NCBI GenBank assembly: GCA_033961575.1 | Contig: CM066732.1 | Location: forward strand, 68,238,687 to 68,302,686 | Direction of reading: 5' to 3' | DNA from: Aselliscus stoliczkanus | Lineage: Eukaryota; Chordata; Mammalia; Chiroptera; Hipposideridae | Length of the DNA: 64,000 bases | Shown here: in pieces, positions 1 to 12,010 of the stretch | Layout: each line of letters begins with the position of its first letter | Position numbering within the stretch: position 1 is the stretch's first letter | Made by a program: the position numbers and the translations under genes | Notes under the pieces: model-generated | Told to the model about the DNA's origin: nothing | The model's input: only the letters and a program-made list of their open reading frames with translations | Database searches by the model: none

Positions 1-150
1 CTCCCCTACTCTCTTTTCTTCCTCCTCCTCCTCCTCCTCCTCCTCCTTCTCTTCTTCTTCTTCTCCCTCTCTCCCTCCCCCCTCACCCCTTCTCCCCTCT
101 TCTACTCCCTCTTCCTTCCCTCCCTCTCTCCCTCTCCCCCCTCCCCCTAT
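1..150. repeat. CT-rich low-complexity tract
   Basis: This is an almost pure pyrimidine strand with runs of (CTC)n near 22-47, (CTT)n near 48-62 and irregular CCCTCT units up to about 150. It has the look of a decayed polypyrimidine microsatellite. It adjoins the LTR-like sequence that follows, and such LTRs often carry CT-rich stretches, so it may be an expanded part of that element. No coding potential. Confidence 0.85.
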
Positions 151-350
151 CCCCCTCTCCATGTATACACTAAGAAGAGGTCATGTGAGCACACAGTGAG
201 GAGGTGGCTGCCTACAAGGTAAGAGAAAAGGCCTCAGAGTGAAGCATTCTTTGTTAGCACCTTGATCTTGCACTTTACAATAAATTTCTGTTGGTTATGC
301 CATCCAGTCTATGGTAATTTTCATGGCAGCTCAAGGTGACTAGGATAGAT
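151..350 (+). mobile_element. 3' part of an old MaLR-type LTR
   Basis: The wording resembles the 3' half of mammalian MaLR (MST/MLT1-type) LTRs: GTCATGTGAGCACACAGTGA, then a CACCTTGATCTTG segment, then AATAAATTTCTGTTG (a polyadenylation signal in LTR context), then CCAGTCTATGGTA and a final GTGACTAGGA. The order matches the family as I remember it. The 5' half is missing or hidden in the CT tract. It carries no retroviral genes. The subfamily was not determined. Confidence 0.6.
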
Positions 351-1848
351 ACTAGACCAGTGATCAGTGACACATGACAATTCCATGACAGTGTGATACA
401 CTTTTGAAACTCCATTTTGGCTCTAATTTATATAGCCTTTAATTCAAATTTTCTTTGTTTTTCTCATTTCTTAAACTAATAGACTCTGAGGGAAGTTTTC
501 ACCTTATGCTAGTTTTGTACAGTGCTATCACCAAGCAGAGGGGTGAGTACACAAAGAAAATACTTGTAATTTGATTGGTTTGACCTTTTGAATGTGCTAA
601 AAGCTGGAAAATTTATCCAGAAATATTTGCAGTTTCTTTTTCACTGCAAAAAGTGTAAAATTTAAAGTGGGTGACTTGATGCACATCTCAGCAATTTTAA
701 AAATAACTTCTTCACTTAGCAGTTTTCTGAGTTTGATTCAGTTCATAACAGGTGAATACTTAAATGAAGTATTTTTTTCTTGTGATCATCACAGTTAATA
801 TTGTATGAAATAAAACAAGATGAAATATATGCATTTGAGCCTTTTAAGATAAAGATTTTATCAAGGAAACAAACATAAATTTTAATTAATGCTATCCTAT
901 TTAATTATTTTTGAAGGAAATTTGTACATAGGTATTTAGTATACTAAAAAACAAAAAATTAAAGGATTGCCTTTGTATTTCAAATAATTGTTTCCAACTA
1001 ATAACCTTTACCTTATAAGCATAGGATCTATATTTTTGTCAAAAGTGAATAAACATAGAATTTTGAATGCATAAATAAATATCAAATTTAGAGGACACTA
1101 ATTTTCCATGGGTAAAATTATGAATTTTCATAAGTTATTACATCTTGACATCAAACCTGCTGGTTTTAATACACAGGACCTATTTTTTAGCTGCTGAGCC
1201 TAAAATTGGTGTTGGCAGACAAAATGAAGTTGGTTTCATTTCAAGAATGCAACTAAATACTAATTATAAAAATGAATTTAAAGTAACCAGGGGGAACATT
1301 TTTCACAAGCCTTAATGAAAGGAACTGCTAGACAATATTAATTAAGACACCAAGAGAGTTCTTTTATTCCTACATTCTATTGACCCAATATTACTGCTAG
1401 AGGAGATAAAAGCAGCCGGTTAAACTTTTCATTTGCTGTGTTTTTATTTTTGCCCTTTTTTTAAATGCACAACCCTGAATTTCCATACTGATTGTTAGCA
1501 TTTTGAGTATTTTACTGAGGCTTTGAATATGAAGAATAATAGGAGAAAATAGAGGGAGAATGTATAAATTGATCAGTTAAAAGGGGCTATTGCTAGTAGT
1601 AAGAAAACATGTTTTGCTTTCAATGGCATAAACATCATAGACATAATGAAACAGAAACTCAAACATAAGTAGGTATTTACTCACATTTTCTTTCTACTGT
1701 ATTTCATTGAATACTGAATCATGTTATAAAAAAGTTTGTAAGAAATGTAAAGAAATGACTGGCAAAGACGTATCATAGTCTAAAAGGTCATATATTCATT
1801 TATTCATTTAATTCACTCTTCATTTCTTTCTTTATTGCCATTAATCAT
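351..1848. other. unassigned AT-rich intergenic DNA
   Basis: No repeat family, RNA gene or coding frame can be recognised here. The stretch near 1195-1450 is of higher complexity, contains ATTAATTAAG and lacks simple repeats, so it could be an unconserved relic or a conserved noncoding element. The sequence alone cannot decide. Confidence 0.5.
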
Positions 1849-1863
1849 CATTAATCTTGTATT

Positions 1864-1864
<1 letters not shown>

Positions 1865-1898
<34 letters not shown>

Positions 1899-2031
1899 TA
1901 GCTGAGTCATCCTACCACCTGTTGGCAACTCAAGGGCAGCTCGGCCTGAGCTGGGCATCAAACTGCTGTTGCTCAGAGCTCAGCTCCCATTCTTGAGCAA
2001 GCTGTTAACCAACTGAGCCACTCAGCCTGCC
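1865..2031 (-). mobile_element. tRNA-derived SINE, long type, with TSD
   Basis: Read on the minus strand, it starts GGCAGGCTGAGTGGCTCAGT, has a box-A-like TGGCTCAGTTGGTTAAC, a degraded box-B-like GGTTCGAT region (here TTTGATGCCC), an AACAGGTGG segment, then a tail of (TAAA)n at 1864-1900. A target-site duplication, CATTAATCYTGTATTT, lies at 1849-1864 and 2032-2047 with one mismatch. This fixes both ends as an L1-mobilised insertion. Other copies in this window lie near 20.7, 25.6, 42.3 and 60.9 kb. Confidence 0.9.
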
Positions 2032-2047
2032 CATTAATCCTGTATTT

Positions 2048-3185
2048 AAATCACCAAATTCTAACTCTCTCAATTCCCCATCCTATCTTCCCCCAACACG
2101 TTATTAAAATTGTAGACATATGCAAAATATTTTAGTCATACAATTTTGCACAGCCATTTATTGGTATTTTGGAGTTTCCAATATTTCAGTAAGTGAAGTA
2201 AACTCTTGACAAAAAAATTTTTTGGAGATTAATTTTTAATGACTTCTTTCCCAAGAGGAGTATGTGGTGAAAAACACACCAAAAAGCCACAAATGAAAGA
2301 GAATCAATACACCAACCACTGGGATTTTAAAAAACATATGTATTTCTAATTCGATCACAGTCCCTGAATTACATGAATCTTTCTTAGACTGTTGCAATAG
2401 AAATTGAGAATGGAGCCCTGGGGTTCCGATACTTTTTTGTTTTCTTAGGAGGAGATCAGTTAGTAGTGAAAACCCATGCAATTTTCAGTAAATCATTTAG
2501 GATGAAATCCATTGAAGAAGTTTTCAATTCACATTATAGCCACTTAGAAAAACTTTTAGAGAAAAGTAATCAAATTGAATAGCATAGTGTTACTTTATCA
2601 GAGTACAGTCAAGAACAAAAGATCGCTAGGGGGTTATGAATTTGGGAACATCTTACCTTTGGCTTTCAACATGAAATGTTAAAATACAAATGGGAACAAG
2701 TCTGAGATAAATGCTCATAGAATATAAATTTACTTATTGGAGGTAAAAATAGAAATAAGAAAGGACACAGCATATTAACAACTCAAGTATGAAAAGAATA
2801 GGAGATAATTTTCAGAATTGACAGTATAGTTATCATCACTAGGTGACTGTAATGTTAATGAGATTTGATATATTATAACAAAATATTGGCAATATTTTGA
2901 AGTTGAAGGACAGTAGATTTAGTCTTTATACAAGCGATAATGGAAATGGCTGGCTCAACAGGGAGTGAATCCATTTGCATAATTACCTCTCCTTCTCTAT
3001 CAATAAGAGTGAGCAGGCCAGGTTAGAACCTTGGCAAAGATCAACAAATGTACTCAGCTGTGCCCAGGAAAAGTGTCAGGAGTTAAAAGTGAGAGGAGTG
3101 TGTATAAATATACTTTCAAGGAGGTAATGAAGGGGTGTATGCAATTTTGCATCCAATTTGAGTGAGGCAGCATCAGTAGAAATCT
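2048..3185. other. unassigned intergenic DNA
   Basis: AT-rich DNA with no recognisable gene or repeat. The 81-residue minus-strand frame at 2236-2481 has no family resemblance and is treated as chance. Confidence 0.5.
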
Positions 3186-3330
3186 ATTTATTCAAACATA
3201 ATTAGGTATTAAGTGCCTATAATGTGCCATGCACTTTGCTAGGCACCAGAATAGAGTGGTAGACCAGACAAAAGATGCGTTGCTGGTCTCATGAAAATTA
3301 CAGGTATGTTCAGAGACAATATCTTTATTG
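3186..3330 (+). repeat. ancient mammalian repeat fragment (L2/MIR-age)
   Basis: The wording TAATGTGCCATGCACTTTGC followed by TAGGCACCAGAATAGAGTGG is the degenerate form of a very common old mammalian repeat that reads, in consensus, like a note on a product being the greatest known. I recognise the pattern but not the exact subfamily. The same family recurs near 9.5, 20.5, 45.7, 50.6 and 51.0 kb. Confidence 0.45.
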
Positions 3331-4474
3331 TGAGAGAATTAAACTACATGGAGTCTAAATTTCCTTTAAAATTTTGCTTGTTGTATTAAATTATGATGGG
3401 GTTAATTATTGCACAATGAAATGATGTTATTAGCTGTATTTTGTTGTGTGTCTGTTACCAGGATGGCATTTGTAATGAAAAACATAATTATTTTTCCCAA
3501 GTAGCCTCAATGTGACAATTTTATGCCTTCTGCATCCACTTGTAGCACTGTCCAGAAACTTCTCTGGAAGCTCTCTATTGTCTTTCTCAAAATCAAATCT
3601 GGATATTTTAATTGAACCAATCCTCTAGAAATATTGCATCTTCTCTAAAAAGAGCAAAAGACCTTCAGATTCCCCCTGGTATCTTTCTCAAAAGCAACTT
3701 ATTATTTCAATGAGACTGGTCAGAATGGAAGTCAGCTGAGACTCAACAAGCATTGACCAGGTCACCATTTAATTTTACTATGTGCTAATTATTTTTTAAT
3801 CTCTAAACTCCTTCTAAGACTATTGAAAACATTATGACCTCATTTTCTCTGATACACTGAGGTGTTATCAAATGTATGGTAGATTCCTTCATCACATTGC
3901 AAAAATATCATTTTTTAGAGCTCACAATATTTACCTTTATATCTACTAATTACAAATAATATATAATTACCTTTTGGACATTCTCCTGCATTCCTTGATG
4001 ATTTTGGCCTTTGTTTTACAATCTTCTAGCCCACTCTAATTTCTACAGTGATTCTAAGGGGCTTTGATGTCTTTTTTAATAATCCTTTCAACAATCTGGT
4101 ATTTTGGTCCTTTGACCTCCTCTCCTCTAATTACCATTTTGCCTACAATCTCACAATCTCATAGTCACACTCCAGTACTGTTTTTTTCTTCATTTTTATT
4201 CTTCTTCATATACATTGCATTGTAAAACTGTAGATAGGAAAGAGAAAATGTTTTCTGCTTTTAACCCCATTCTGGTGAGATAGGCCAGAATGACATGCTA
4301 AAAGGTTAGAGGTTGTCCTTGGTGACCCCAGACATTTTCATCATTGAAAATTGGATTATGGAATAATTAATACAGAAATTCCTTCCTCAGATGATGATGA
4401 TCTCATATTACATTTCACCAACATTTCCCACAACTATTGTCCTTTGACCTCAAGAAGACTTTTAGCCCACAGGT
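3331..4474. other. unassigned intergenic DNA
   Basis: No gene or repeat recognised. AT-rich with short homopolymer runs only. Confidence 0.5.
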
Positions 4475-4488
4475 CCAATTACCCTTCT

Positions 4489-4491
4489 TCT

Positions 4492-4523
<32 letters not shown>

Positions 4524-4610
4524 AGTGTCACTGGCCCCCATATGTGGGACCGAACCGGGGCCGCTGGCTTCCAAGGCCAGCACTTAACCACCACGCCACT
4601 CAGCCGGCCC
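4489..4610 (-). mobile_element. tRNA-derived SINE, short type, with TSD
   Basis: On the minus strand: a GGGGGCCGGCTGAGTGGCG head, box-A-like GTGGTTAAGTGCTGG, box-B-like GGTTCGGTCCCAC, a short body ending CACTGCCCTC, then a poly-A tail (poly-T at about 4489-4517 on the plus strand). The duplication CCAATTACYCTTCT lies at 4475-4488 and 4611-4624 with one mismatch. About 93 bp without the tail. Three further copies (19.5, 47.2, 52.0 kb) differ by only a few percent, so this family was active recently. Confidence 0.92.
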
Positions 4611-4624
4611 CCAATTACTCTTCT

Positions 4625-5690
4625 ATTCGTGAACTATTTTCTTTCCTATCTAGAAACAGTTCTCTCTGTTTCTAGATAACATGCTATAACTTGTCTTTTA
4701 ATTACAATTTTTTTTGTCATTATTATTAACATTTGTCTATTTCTCCTTTTGTTAATTCTGCTTGGAAAAATCAAACCAAACTAAACACAATGTTCGAAGA
4801 AACTCTCTGCCCGCTCTTCACCCACATCTAGGCCATTAAACCCTGCTGTAGGAAACCACCCAGCTGGACATACTGGTGGCACATCCAAGAAATCTAAAGT
4901 ATCCATATCCTCTATGCCCTAAATATAATTCAGTATTGAATACATTTCCTTAGTCAGCTTGTTCCCCTATTGTCTGCAATGTTGGAAGAACAGATCCAGA
5001 AAAAGTAAATAAAATCGGGAGTTTCAGATGACAGACAAATAGGCAGTAAAGAGGAACACAGAAAATAGATCCTGGGGTTGCAAGGTTAAAGGTTATGTGA
5101 ATTTATAATTGTGATAGCTCCTCCCAGATGAGTTTCCCCAAAGAAGAAGCTATTTATATGCCAACCAGCAACATATGACAGTATGCATTTCCTCAACCCT
5201 TGGCTCTATTGAATGTCAGTAACTCATTTCATATATCCCAATCTAATGGGGATAAATGGTTAGCATCTCATTCTTGTTTTAATTTACATTTTCTAGAGTC
5301 ATAGTGAGAGAAATTGCCTATTAATATAACTTGTTCATCTTTCCATTAGGTCATTTTTTATTCCTTTGCAATTTTTAGAATCTTTATAAGTGTTAGAGTT
5401 TAGTTGCTTTTTTCTTTGATATATGTTATGAATATTTTCTCAGTTTGACATTTATCTTTTATGTTGATCTTTTTCATAAATCAATATGCTTTATGTAGTT
5501 GTATTAATATATATTTTCCATAGAACCTCTGCATATTCTATTTGCTTAAGAAATTCTTTCCAATCACAAATAAAAAAAAGAAAAGTATTTTCTTAGTCTT
5601 TTCTATACCACAGTTATATTATTCTTACCATGAAATGTTTTATTTCTTTTTTTTTTTTTTCCCCAGGAACTGTTTTCATGTATAATTTTG
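4625..5690. other. unassigned intergenic DNA, possible old L1 pieces
   Basis: No gene seen. The stretch from about 5090 to 5560 (CCAACCAGCAACATATGACA followed by wording about fractions of L1 antisense 3' ends) may be highly decayed L1 sequence. This cannot be confirmed by eye. Confidence 0.35.
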
Positions 5691-5771
5691 TTGGGTTGTC
5701 AGAAAAGTCATGACGTATTTTTTCTATGTTTTTCATTGCAAAAATGCATCATGACTTTTCTGACAACCCAA
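5691..5771. mobile_element. 81-bp palindromic mariner MITE
   Basis: Terminal inverted repeats of about 24 bp, TTGGGTTGTCAGAAAAGTCA at the left and its complement at the right, flank a 30-bp centre. The right flank is TA; the left flank reads TG, probably a mutated TA. The inverted repeats and the adjoining inner bases match both ends of the 1270-bp mariner at 52248-53517, so this is an internally deleted derivative mobilised in trans. As a single strand it folds into a near-perfect hairpin, like primate MADE1. Confidence 0.95.
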
Positions 5772-5974
5772 TATTTCTTTACATTTTTGTTCTGTGTTAT
5801 GATGTAGTACTTTTACTTGATCTTCCAAAATAAATATTTAACTTTCATTAATGATCATTCTTTTTCAGGTCATCTATTGAATTATTTTTAAGTTTAGAGA
5901 TTTTATGTACTTCCAGAGACCTTTTTTGCTTTGTTTGTTTTCCATCTTATTATCTTAAGTGTTTTAATTTCCTT

Positions 5975-7540
5975 TTCCTTATAAATAGACTTTATTTTCT
6001 AGAGCAGTTTTAGGTTCACAGTAAATGAAACAAAAAGCAGAGAGAGTCCACATATACCTCCTACTCACCCCACCCCCAAAGAGCCTCTTTCATTATAATA
6101 TTCCCCACCAGAGTGGTACATTTATTACAATTGATGAACCTACACTGACACATCATTATCACTCAATGTCCATAGTTTATATTAGGGTTCACTTTTGGTG
6201 TTTTACATTATGTAGGTTTTGACAAATGTATAATGACATGTACTCATTATTATGAAATAATTTCACTGCTCTAAAAAAATCCTCTGCTCTTTACCTATTC
6301 CTCCCTCCTTACCTCTTACCCACTGGCAACCACTGATCTTTTCATACACTCCATAGTTTTGCCTTTTCCCAGGTATCATTAGTTGGAATCATATAGTATG
6401 CAGCTTTCTCAAATTGGCTTTTTTTCATTTAGTAATATTCATTTAAGGTTTCTCTGTGTCTTTCTGTGTCTTGATAGTTCATTTCTTTTTAGTGCTGAAT
6501 AATATTCCATTGGCTGCATGTACCACAGTTTATATGTCCTTTTAACTAAGGACACCTTGGTAGTTTTCAAGTTTTGCAATTGTGAATAAGGCTGTTTTCA
6601 AATATCCACGTGCAGGTTGTGTGGACATGGTTTTCAAATCATTTGTGTAAATACAAAACAGCATGTTGCTGGATCATATGGCAATAGTATACTTAGTTTT
6701 GTAAGAAACTAAACTGTTTTCCCAAGTGGCTGCATCAGTTTGCTTTCTCACCTGCAGTATGTGACAGTTTCTGTTGCCCCACATCCTCGCCAGAATTTGA
6801 TGGTGTTCGTCTTCTGGATTTGGGGCATTCTAATAAGTGTTTTTGGGTACCTCATTTTATTTGCTTTACACTGATGACATATGATGTAGGGCATTTTTTT
6901 CACGTGCTTTATTGCCATTGTATATCTTCTTTAGTGATGTGTCTGTTCAGGTTTTTGGCCCATTTTTTAATTGGGTCATTTGTTTTCTTGATGAATTTTA
7001 AGAGTTCTTTGTATATTTTGGGTAACAGTCCTCCATCAGATATATATTTTGCAAATATTTTTCCCTGTCTGTGGTTTGTTTTCTCATTACCTTGACAGTG
7101 TCTTTCCTAAAGAAGAATTAAATAAAGAAATATTAATGAAGTTTAGCTTACCAAGTATTTCTTTCCTGGATTGTGACTTTGGTGATCTATCTAAAAAGTT
7201 ATCATGTTTAAGGTCACTTAAGTTTTTTCCTATGTTATCTTCTAGTACTTTTATAGTTTTTCACTTTACATTTAAGTATATAATTTATTTTGAGTTAATT
7301 TTTTATTAATACTTATAAGGTCTGTGTCTAGATCTATTTTTTAAACATGTGGATATCATTGTTCCAGCACCATTTATTGAAAAGACTACCTTTTTTTCCT
7401 CTATTTTACTGTCTTTGATTCCTTCTCAAAGATTAGTTGACTATATTTATGTGGGTCTTATTTCTGGGTGTAATTTTTTAACATTAAACTTTTGTTTCTT
7501 CTATTGGGTCTGCATAAGTTGGTGTTTTTGTTTACATCCT
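5975..7540 (-). mobile_element. L1 3' end (3' UTR plus ORF2 C-terminal remnant)
   Basis: The plus strand shows antisense L1 wording. It opens with TTTTAGGTTCACAGTAAATG and CCACCAGAGTGGTACATTTA of the 3' UTR, continues with CATTTATTGCTGAATAAT-type text at about 6490, and reaches the ORF2-antisense part (TGGCATATAGGTCT-type text; TTAATTGGGTCATTTG near 6970). Truncated at its 5' end near 7540, where a Tigger-like element begins. Open frames at 6820-7672 are on the antisense strand and are not genes. Confidence 0.85.
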
Positions 7541-8021
7541 ATACCCTGGTTATTATTTGTGGGGGATATGTTCAAGAGCACCAGTGGATGCCTAAAACTG
7601 AGAATAGTACTGAACGCTATGAGTTTTTTCTATATATACATATACTTTATGGCTTGTTTTTCACATATCTGAATTGACAGTATCACTACTCTTGTGCTTT
7701 GGGGCCATTACTAAGTAAAATAAGGGTGAGTTGAATACATGCACTGCAGTACCTTGACAGGTGATCTGATAACTGTGCTAGCTGCTAAGTGACTAATGGG
7801 CACATACAGTGTGGATACACATAACAAAGGGATGGTTCATGTCAAGGGCAGGATGGGGCAGAAAGGCATGAGAGTTCATCATGCTACTCAGAATGGTGCA
7901 TAATTTAAAACATATGAATTGTTTGTGTCTAGAATTTTTCATTTAGTATTTTCAGACCATGCTTGACCATGGGTAACTGAAACTGTGGACAGTGAACCCA
8001 ATGATAAGGAGGACTACTGTA
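7541..8021 (+). mobile_element. Tigger/pogo-like DNA transposon remnant
   Basis: The left side reads GTGGGGGATATGTTCAAGAG and CCAGTGGATGCCTAAAACTG; the right side reads GGGTAACTGAAACTGTGGAC and ends GGAGGACTACTGTA. This matches, in order, the ends of a common eutherian Tigger-type non-autonomous element as I remember it, with a diverged middle. No transposase frame survives. The plus-strand frame at 7985-8242 overlaps its right end and is chance. Confidence 0.6.
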
Positions 8022-9279
8022 GTGACACATTGTGTAATGAGACATCCTCAGTCTTCTTGGTAGATCTCCAGCAAGTATTTCCAGGAATAGTACATATCTT
8101 CTCTGATCTTGGAAGATTAATCATTCTCCTGATAGTGTCAACTTTTGTTGAATTCTTGTTCACACCTTGCTTAAGCTCATCTGAAATTAATGCATATCCA
8201 ATGCCAATACAATTTTCTCATAATCTGAATACTGGAATTTGAGCTGTTTTTATGAACAAACTTAGAAAAATGTTATAGCAGCAAGGATTTGACTGACATT
8301 CGACTAATAATACGGATGCTGTTTTTTACTGCCTTTTCACAGTACACTAATGCTCTGTTTAGGGCTCCATCTTAACATTTGGGTGAGTGTCAGGACAATG
8401 GTCTCAGCAAAATCAATTAATCCTCTGAATATTATTGACAGTTCAGTGCAAAATCATGTGAATAAATGTCCAAATTTTTAATTATTACTTTTATGCAAAA
8501 ACCAAAAAAACATTTCTTAGTTTCAAGTAGTAAGGTTTTGTTGTTGAATCCATATGGAATAAGTATATTAACTTATCAAAGGACCTTCAAATACAGTGAG
8601 TGCAAAGAGCCATCACTGGAAGATAAGTTATCATTGCAGAAGACTGTATGTGTAAAGGTGTTAAAGATTAGGTTGAATGTTTGCTGATCTAGAGACACAT
8701 ATTGATATCATACTCTCATGTTCTTTTATCTTTTTCCCTCAAAAGCAAGGTGCACAAAAAAGTAAATTCCATTCATCTTGGTTTATTCTGCCATTGATAA
8801 TAAGAAATGAAAGCTTATTGACATGTCTAATTTGATTTCCTTTTAAATATTATCCATATGCATTTATTTCTTTGGTCCTTCAAGACAAGCAAAAGATCAA
8901 TTAAAATTTATATAATTTGAGAATAGTTGTTACTAGAAAAAGTCAACTTGAAGTGAAAAATAAATGAAACTAAATATTATGAAAATATGTTTTGAACTGT
9001 AATAAAATTTAGTTGGGGATATGAACTATACCTTAAAGGATAAGTCAAGTTTTGGAGGGGAATTGTTTAGGGTCATTTCCTAAGTGTAGTAAAGACTTTT
9101 GCCTCCTCATGAAACCTTACTACAGCCAGAAATCTAATACTAATACGGTAATGAGGACCCTAAATTTATATATATTTTATATATATGTATTTCCCCTTAC
9201 ATGAATGCAGCAACAACACATGTTTTGAAATGTGAACAACAATATAATAAAAACAAAACTGAAATATAAGTAACCTTAA
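8022..9279. other. unassigned intergenic DNA
   Basis: No recognised gene, RNA or repeat. A short (AT)n patch occurs near 9165-9190. Confidence 0.5.
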
Positions 9280-9440
9280 ATAAGCATTTATTTGGGCTAG
9301 GTAATATTTATTATAAGCACTTTGCACATGAAATGTATCTTTATAACCATTTTGCTGAACAGAGTTTGCCTACTTGCCCAAGCTTTCAGAGCTAGAAAGT
9401 GGTTATCTGGGATTAATATCATTCACATGACAGTATATAC
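9280..9440 (+). repeat. MIR-type SINE fragment
   Basis: The MIR core order is visible in decayed form: AAGCACTTTGCACATG, then TTTATAACCATTTTG, then TTGCCCAAGCTTTCAGAGCT and AGTGG. Very diverged and truncated, as expected for an ancient tRNA-derived mammalian SINE. Confidence 0.5.
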
Positions 9441-10125
9441 AGGTGCAATTAATACACTAATAAATTTAATAATAATTTATTGCATATCACCTGTGTGCCA
9501 TGTATTTCTATGCCCTGAGATACAGCAAACAGACAAAAATCTCTGCTTTACAGGAACTTACATTGTTATTTGGGGAGAGGGATATTAAACAAATAAATGT
9601 ACACGGTATTGCTAGTTAGAAGTAAATGTTATAAACAAAATTAAAGAACTCAAATCATGGAGAGTTGATGGTTTAGTATGAGCTCTGTGTGGACATGGCA
9701 TCTAAACAGAGACTTAAATTCTGTGTGGAATGACCAAAGCAGATGTGTGAATGAAGAGAATTCCAGGGAGAGAGAACAGTTAAGTCTACATGCTTTAGGT
9801 AGGTATGTGCTTGGCACCATCAAGGAATAGCAAAATGATCAAGGGAGGAATCACAGTAAGTATGAGAAAGAGGAGTGGGAGAATTGAGGATAATTCTGAG
9901 AGTGAGCTAGGAACTAGATGGTGTATGCCAAGGGAGGAACTTGGTATTTTATTTTAAGGATGTAGGAAAACAGTCAGAGGGTTGACACAGAGCAAAGCTC
10001 AGTCTGATTTTCAGTGTATCAGAATGGTTCTGAGCTCCGCGTGGAGGAGAGTCAGCTAGCAAGAGTAGGCTCAAGGCAGTTTCTGCTTGCTGTGTTGGTC
10101 ATGGGCAGAGATGATGGGGGTTAGA
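9441..10125 (+). repeat. long ancient mammalian repeat (L2-age)
   Basis: A run of recognisable old-repeat wording: CTGTGTGCCATGTATTTCTA, GGAACTTACATTGTTATTTG, ACAAATAAATGTAC, GAATTCCAGGGAGAGAGAAC and TTTTATTTTAAGGATGTAGG, in the consensus order for a repeat seen throughout mammalian genomes. Subfamily not named. No coding potential in either orientation. Confidence 0.5.
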
Positions 10126-11530
10126 CTGTGTGATAGCAGTGGTGGAAGTAATTCCTGACATATTGATAAGACTCCTAATGAAAGAACTCAAAGTGCTTCT
10201 CTTCTTTGTAATATTTGCAATTATACAAATCTGTCTTTTCAGTTTAGTTTTTCTTTCTCTAGAACCAGAATGTTGTTATCCTTTGAAGAGACAACTCAAT
10301 AAATGCCGGTTGAACAAATAAATGACAGAAATGTATCTCTTTCCTATTTTGCAGATCTATTTTCACATGTGGTGTTGAATAATTTATCATCACATTATCC
10401 CCTGTAAGTTCAGTATGCTCAATAGCTTCAAGGTCATTTTTTTTTCTCTTCTAATTGTAGTCATCTGAATAATCCTAAAATGTGGCATGTAGTGTGGGGT
10501 TTAAAACTAAATAATCTTTTCTGATGTTGTCTAGTGGATATCATATCTTCTAAATGCCACCAATGCTAACCTTTATTGTTGGATACTGATCAAATACACT
10601 GCAGATGAATTGTTATATCAATCAACTATCTTTGTGAGATCAGGGATACAGTGCAAAAATTGCAACAAAAAAATTTGCATGAAATGAAAATTGTTTCTAA
10701 TGTTTTCCTAATTTTTATCCTTTCATAATTTTGAAGGAGAACTACTGATCACTTCATGTTCAATATATATGTAGGCATTGAATGAAAAGAATAAAAAATT
10801 TTCTTAAGAGACTGAAAATGGGCTTTGAAAACTGTACTGAACATACAGTTTTTCTGGCACTTTCCCTCTTCCTTGTTTCTCCAAGAACTGTTTTTTGGTC
10901 TGCATCATTGACATCATAAGGTGTAATGATGTAGAGTTGTTTGTGAATACATTTTCTGCCATGTGGGTTAAACTGGCCTGCAGTGAAAGGGGAAAATGCA
11001 ACAGACAGATGTGTAGACTCTAAGGAAACAGACACAGATGAGCTCTGACTGTGTTCAAGCAGTGATAATATATCATAGGGTCTGTTAGATACTACATGTA
11101 TCTTATAAAGCTCCTGCTTAATATGAGCTGGATTTGTAACAGAGAACTAATACAAGCAACTGTTTAAAAGACAGGCTCAAAAATACTGGGAATAAATGTA
11201 TGATGCCTCATTGTCAATACTTTAGAAAGAACATTTAAAATATAAGTTTCTATAGTTTTGTCTAAAAGTAATGTATACTTTTCTATATTATTAATCTATA
11301 GATTATATTCAAAATCTTTATTGAGAAGGAGAAGTGCAGCTGCCCCAAAATACTACAAATAAGCAAGGAATATTATTAGTAATGTTGTTCAGGCTCATGG
11401 CTTTAAAAATACTATTTATATGTGGTGATTTCAAAATTTATGTCTATAGGTCAGACCTTTCCATTTGTGTGTATACTCACACAGCTCATTTGCATATACC
11501 CACCATCTCCACTTAAATGTCTACTATATT
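10126..11530. other. unassigned DNA with an L2/MIR tail near 10290-10330
   Basis: AACTCAATAAATGCCGGTTG followed by AACAAATAAATGA near 10290-10325 resembles the end of an L2-type element. The remainder shows no feature I can name. The overlapping minus-strand frames at 10760-11035 are in two frames of the same DNA and lack family resemblance. Confidence 0.4.
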
Positions 11531-12010
11531 TTTGAAACTCAAAAGATCCTTTCCTCCTTTACCATATTCAATTCATCTTCAAGTCCCATTGGCTTGATCA
11601 TCAGATTCTGCCAATGATCTGACCACTTCTCACTACTGCCACTGCTGTTTTCAAGCCACAAGCGTTTTCCACCAAAATATGGCAATACCTTCTAAATCTA
11701 GCTAGTTCTGCCATTGTCCCTTTAAGGAAAGTACTGTTAAAACAAAAATTAGATCACACCCCAGCTACAAAGCTTTTGATAACTTTCCATCTCTTTTAGA
11801 GTAAAAACCAAAAATCATAAAGATGGGCCCATAGGCTCTGGGTGATATGCTTCATCCTCAATTCCTTTTATCACTGACTCATTTCTTATTCATCTCCACA
11901 CTGTCTTCTTTGCTGTGTCACAAACACCCCTGGAAGCTCTCCTCTACATCATTGGACTTGCTGTTCCCTGGTCCATGAACTGTGAGTGTGCTCTCTCATT
12001 TTCTCTAGTC
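11531..12010 (+). repeat. L2 (LINE2) 3' portion, first segment
   Basis: Decayed L2 wording on the plus strand: TTAGATCACACCCCAGCTAC, TTTTGATAACTTTCCATCTC, then CCCATAGGCTCTGGGTGATA and ACTTGCTGTTCCCTGGTCCA. It appears to continue in the segment at 12460-12790, with about 450 bp of unassigned DNA between. Confidence 0.6.

Noticed and set aside
5691..5771. Rho-independent terminator-like hairpin
   Set aside because: The hairpin is a mariner MITE in a mammalian genome; bacterial terminator logic does not apply.
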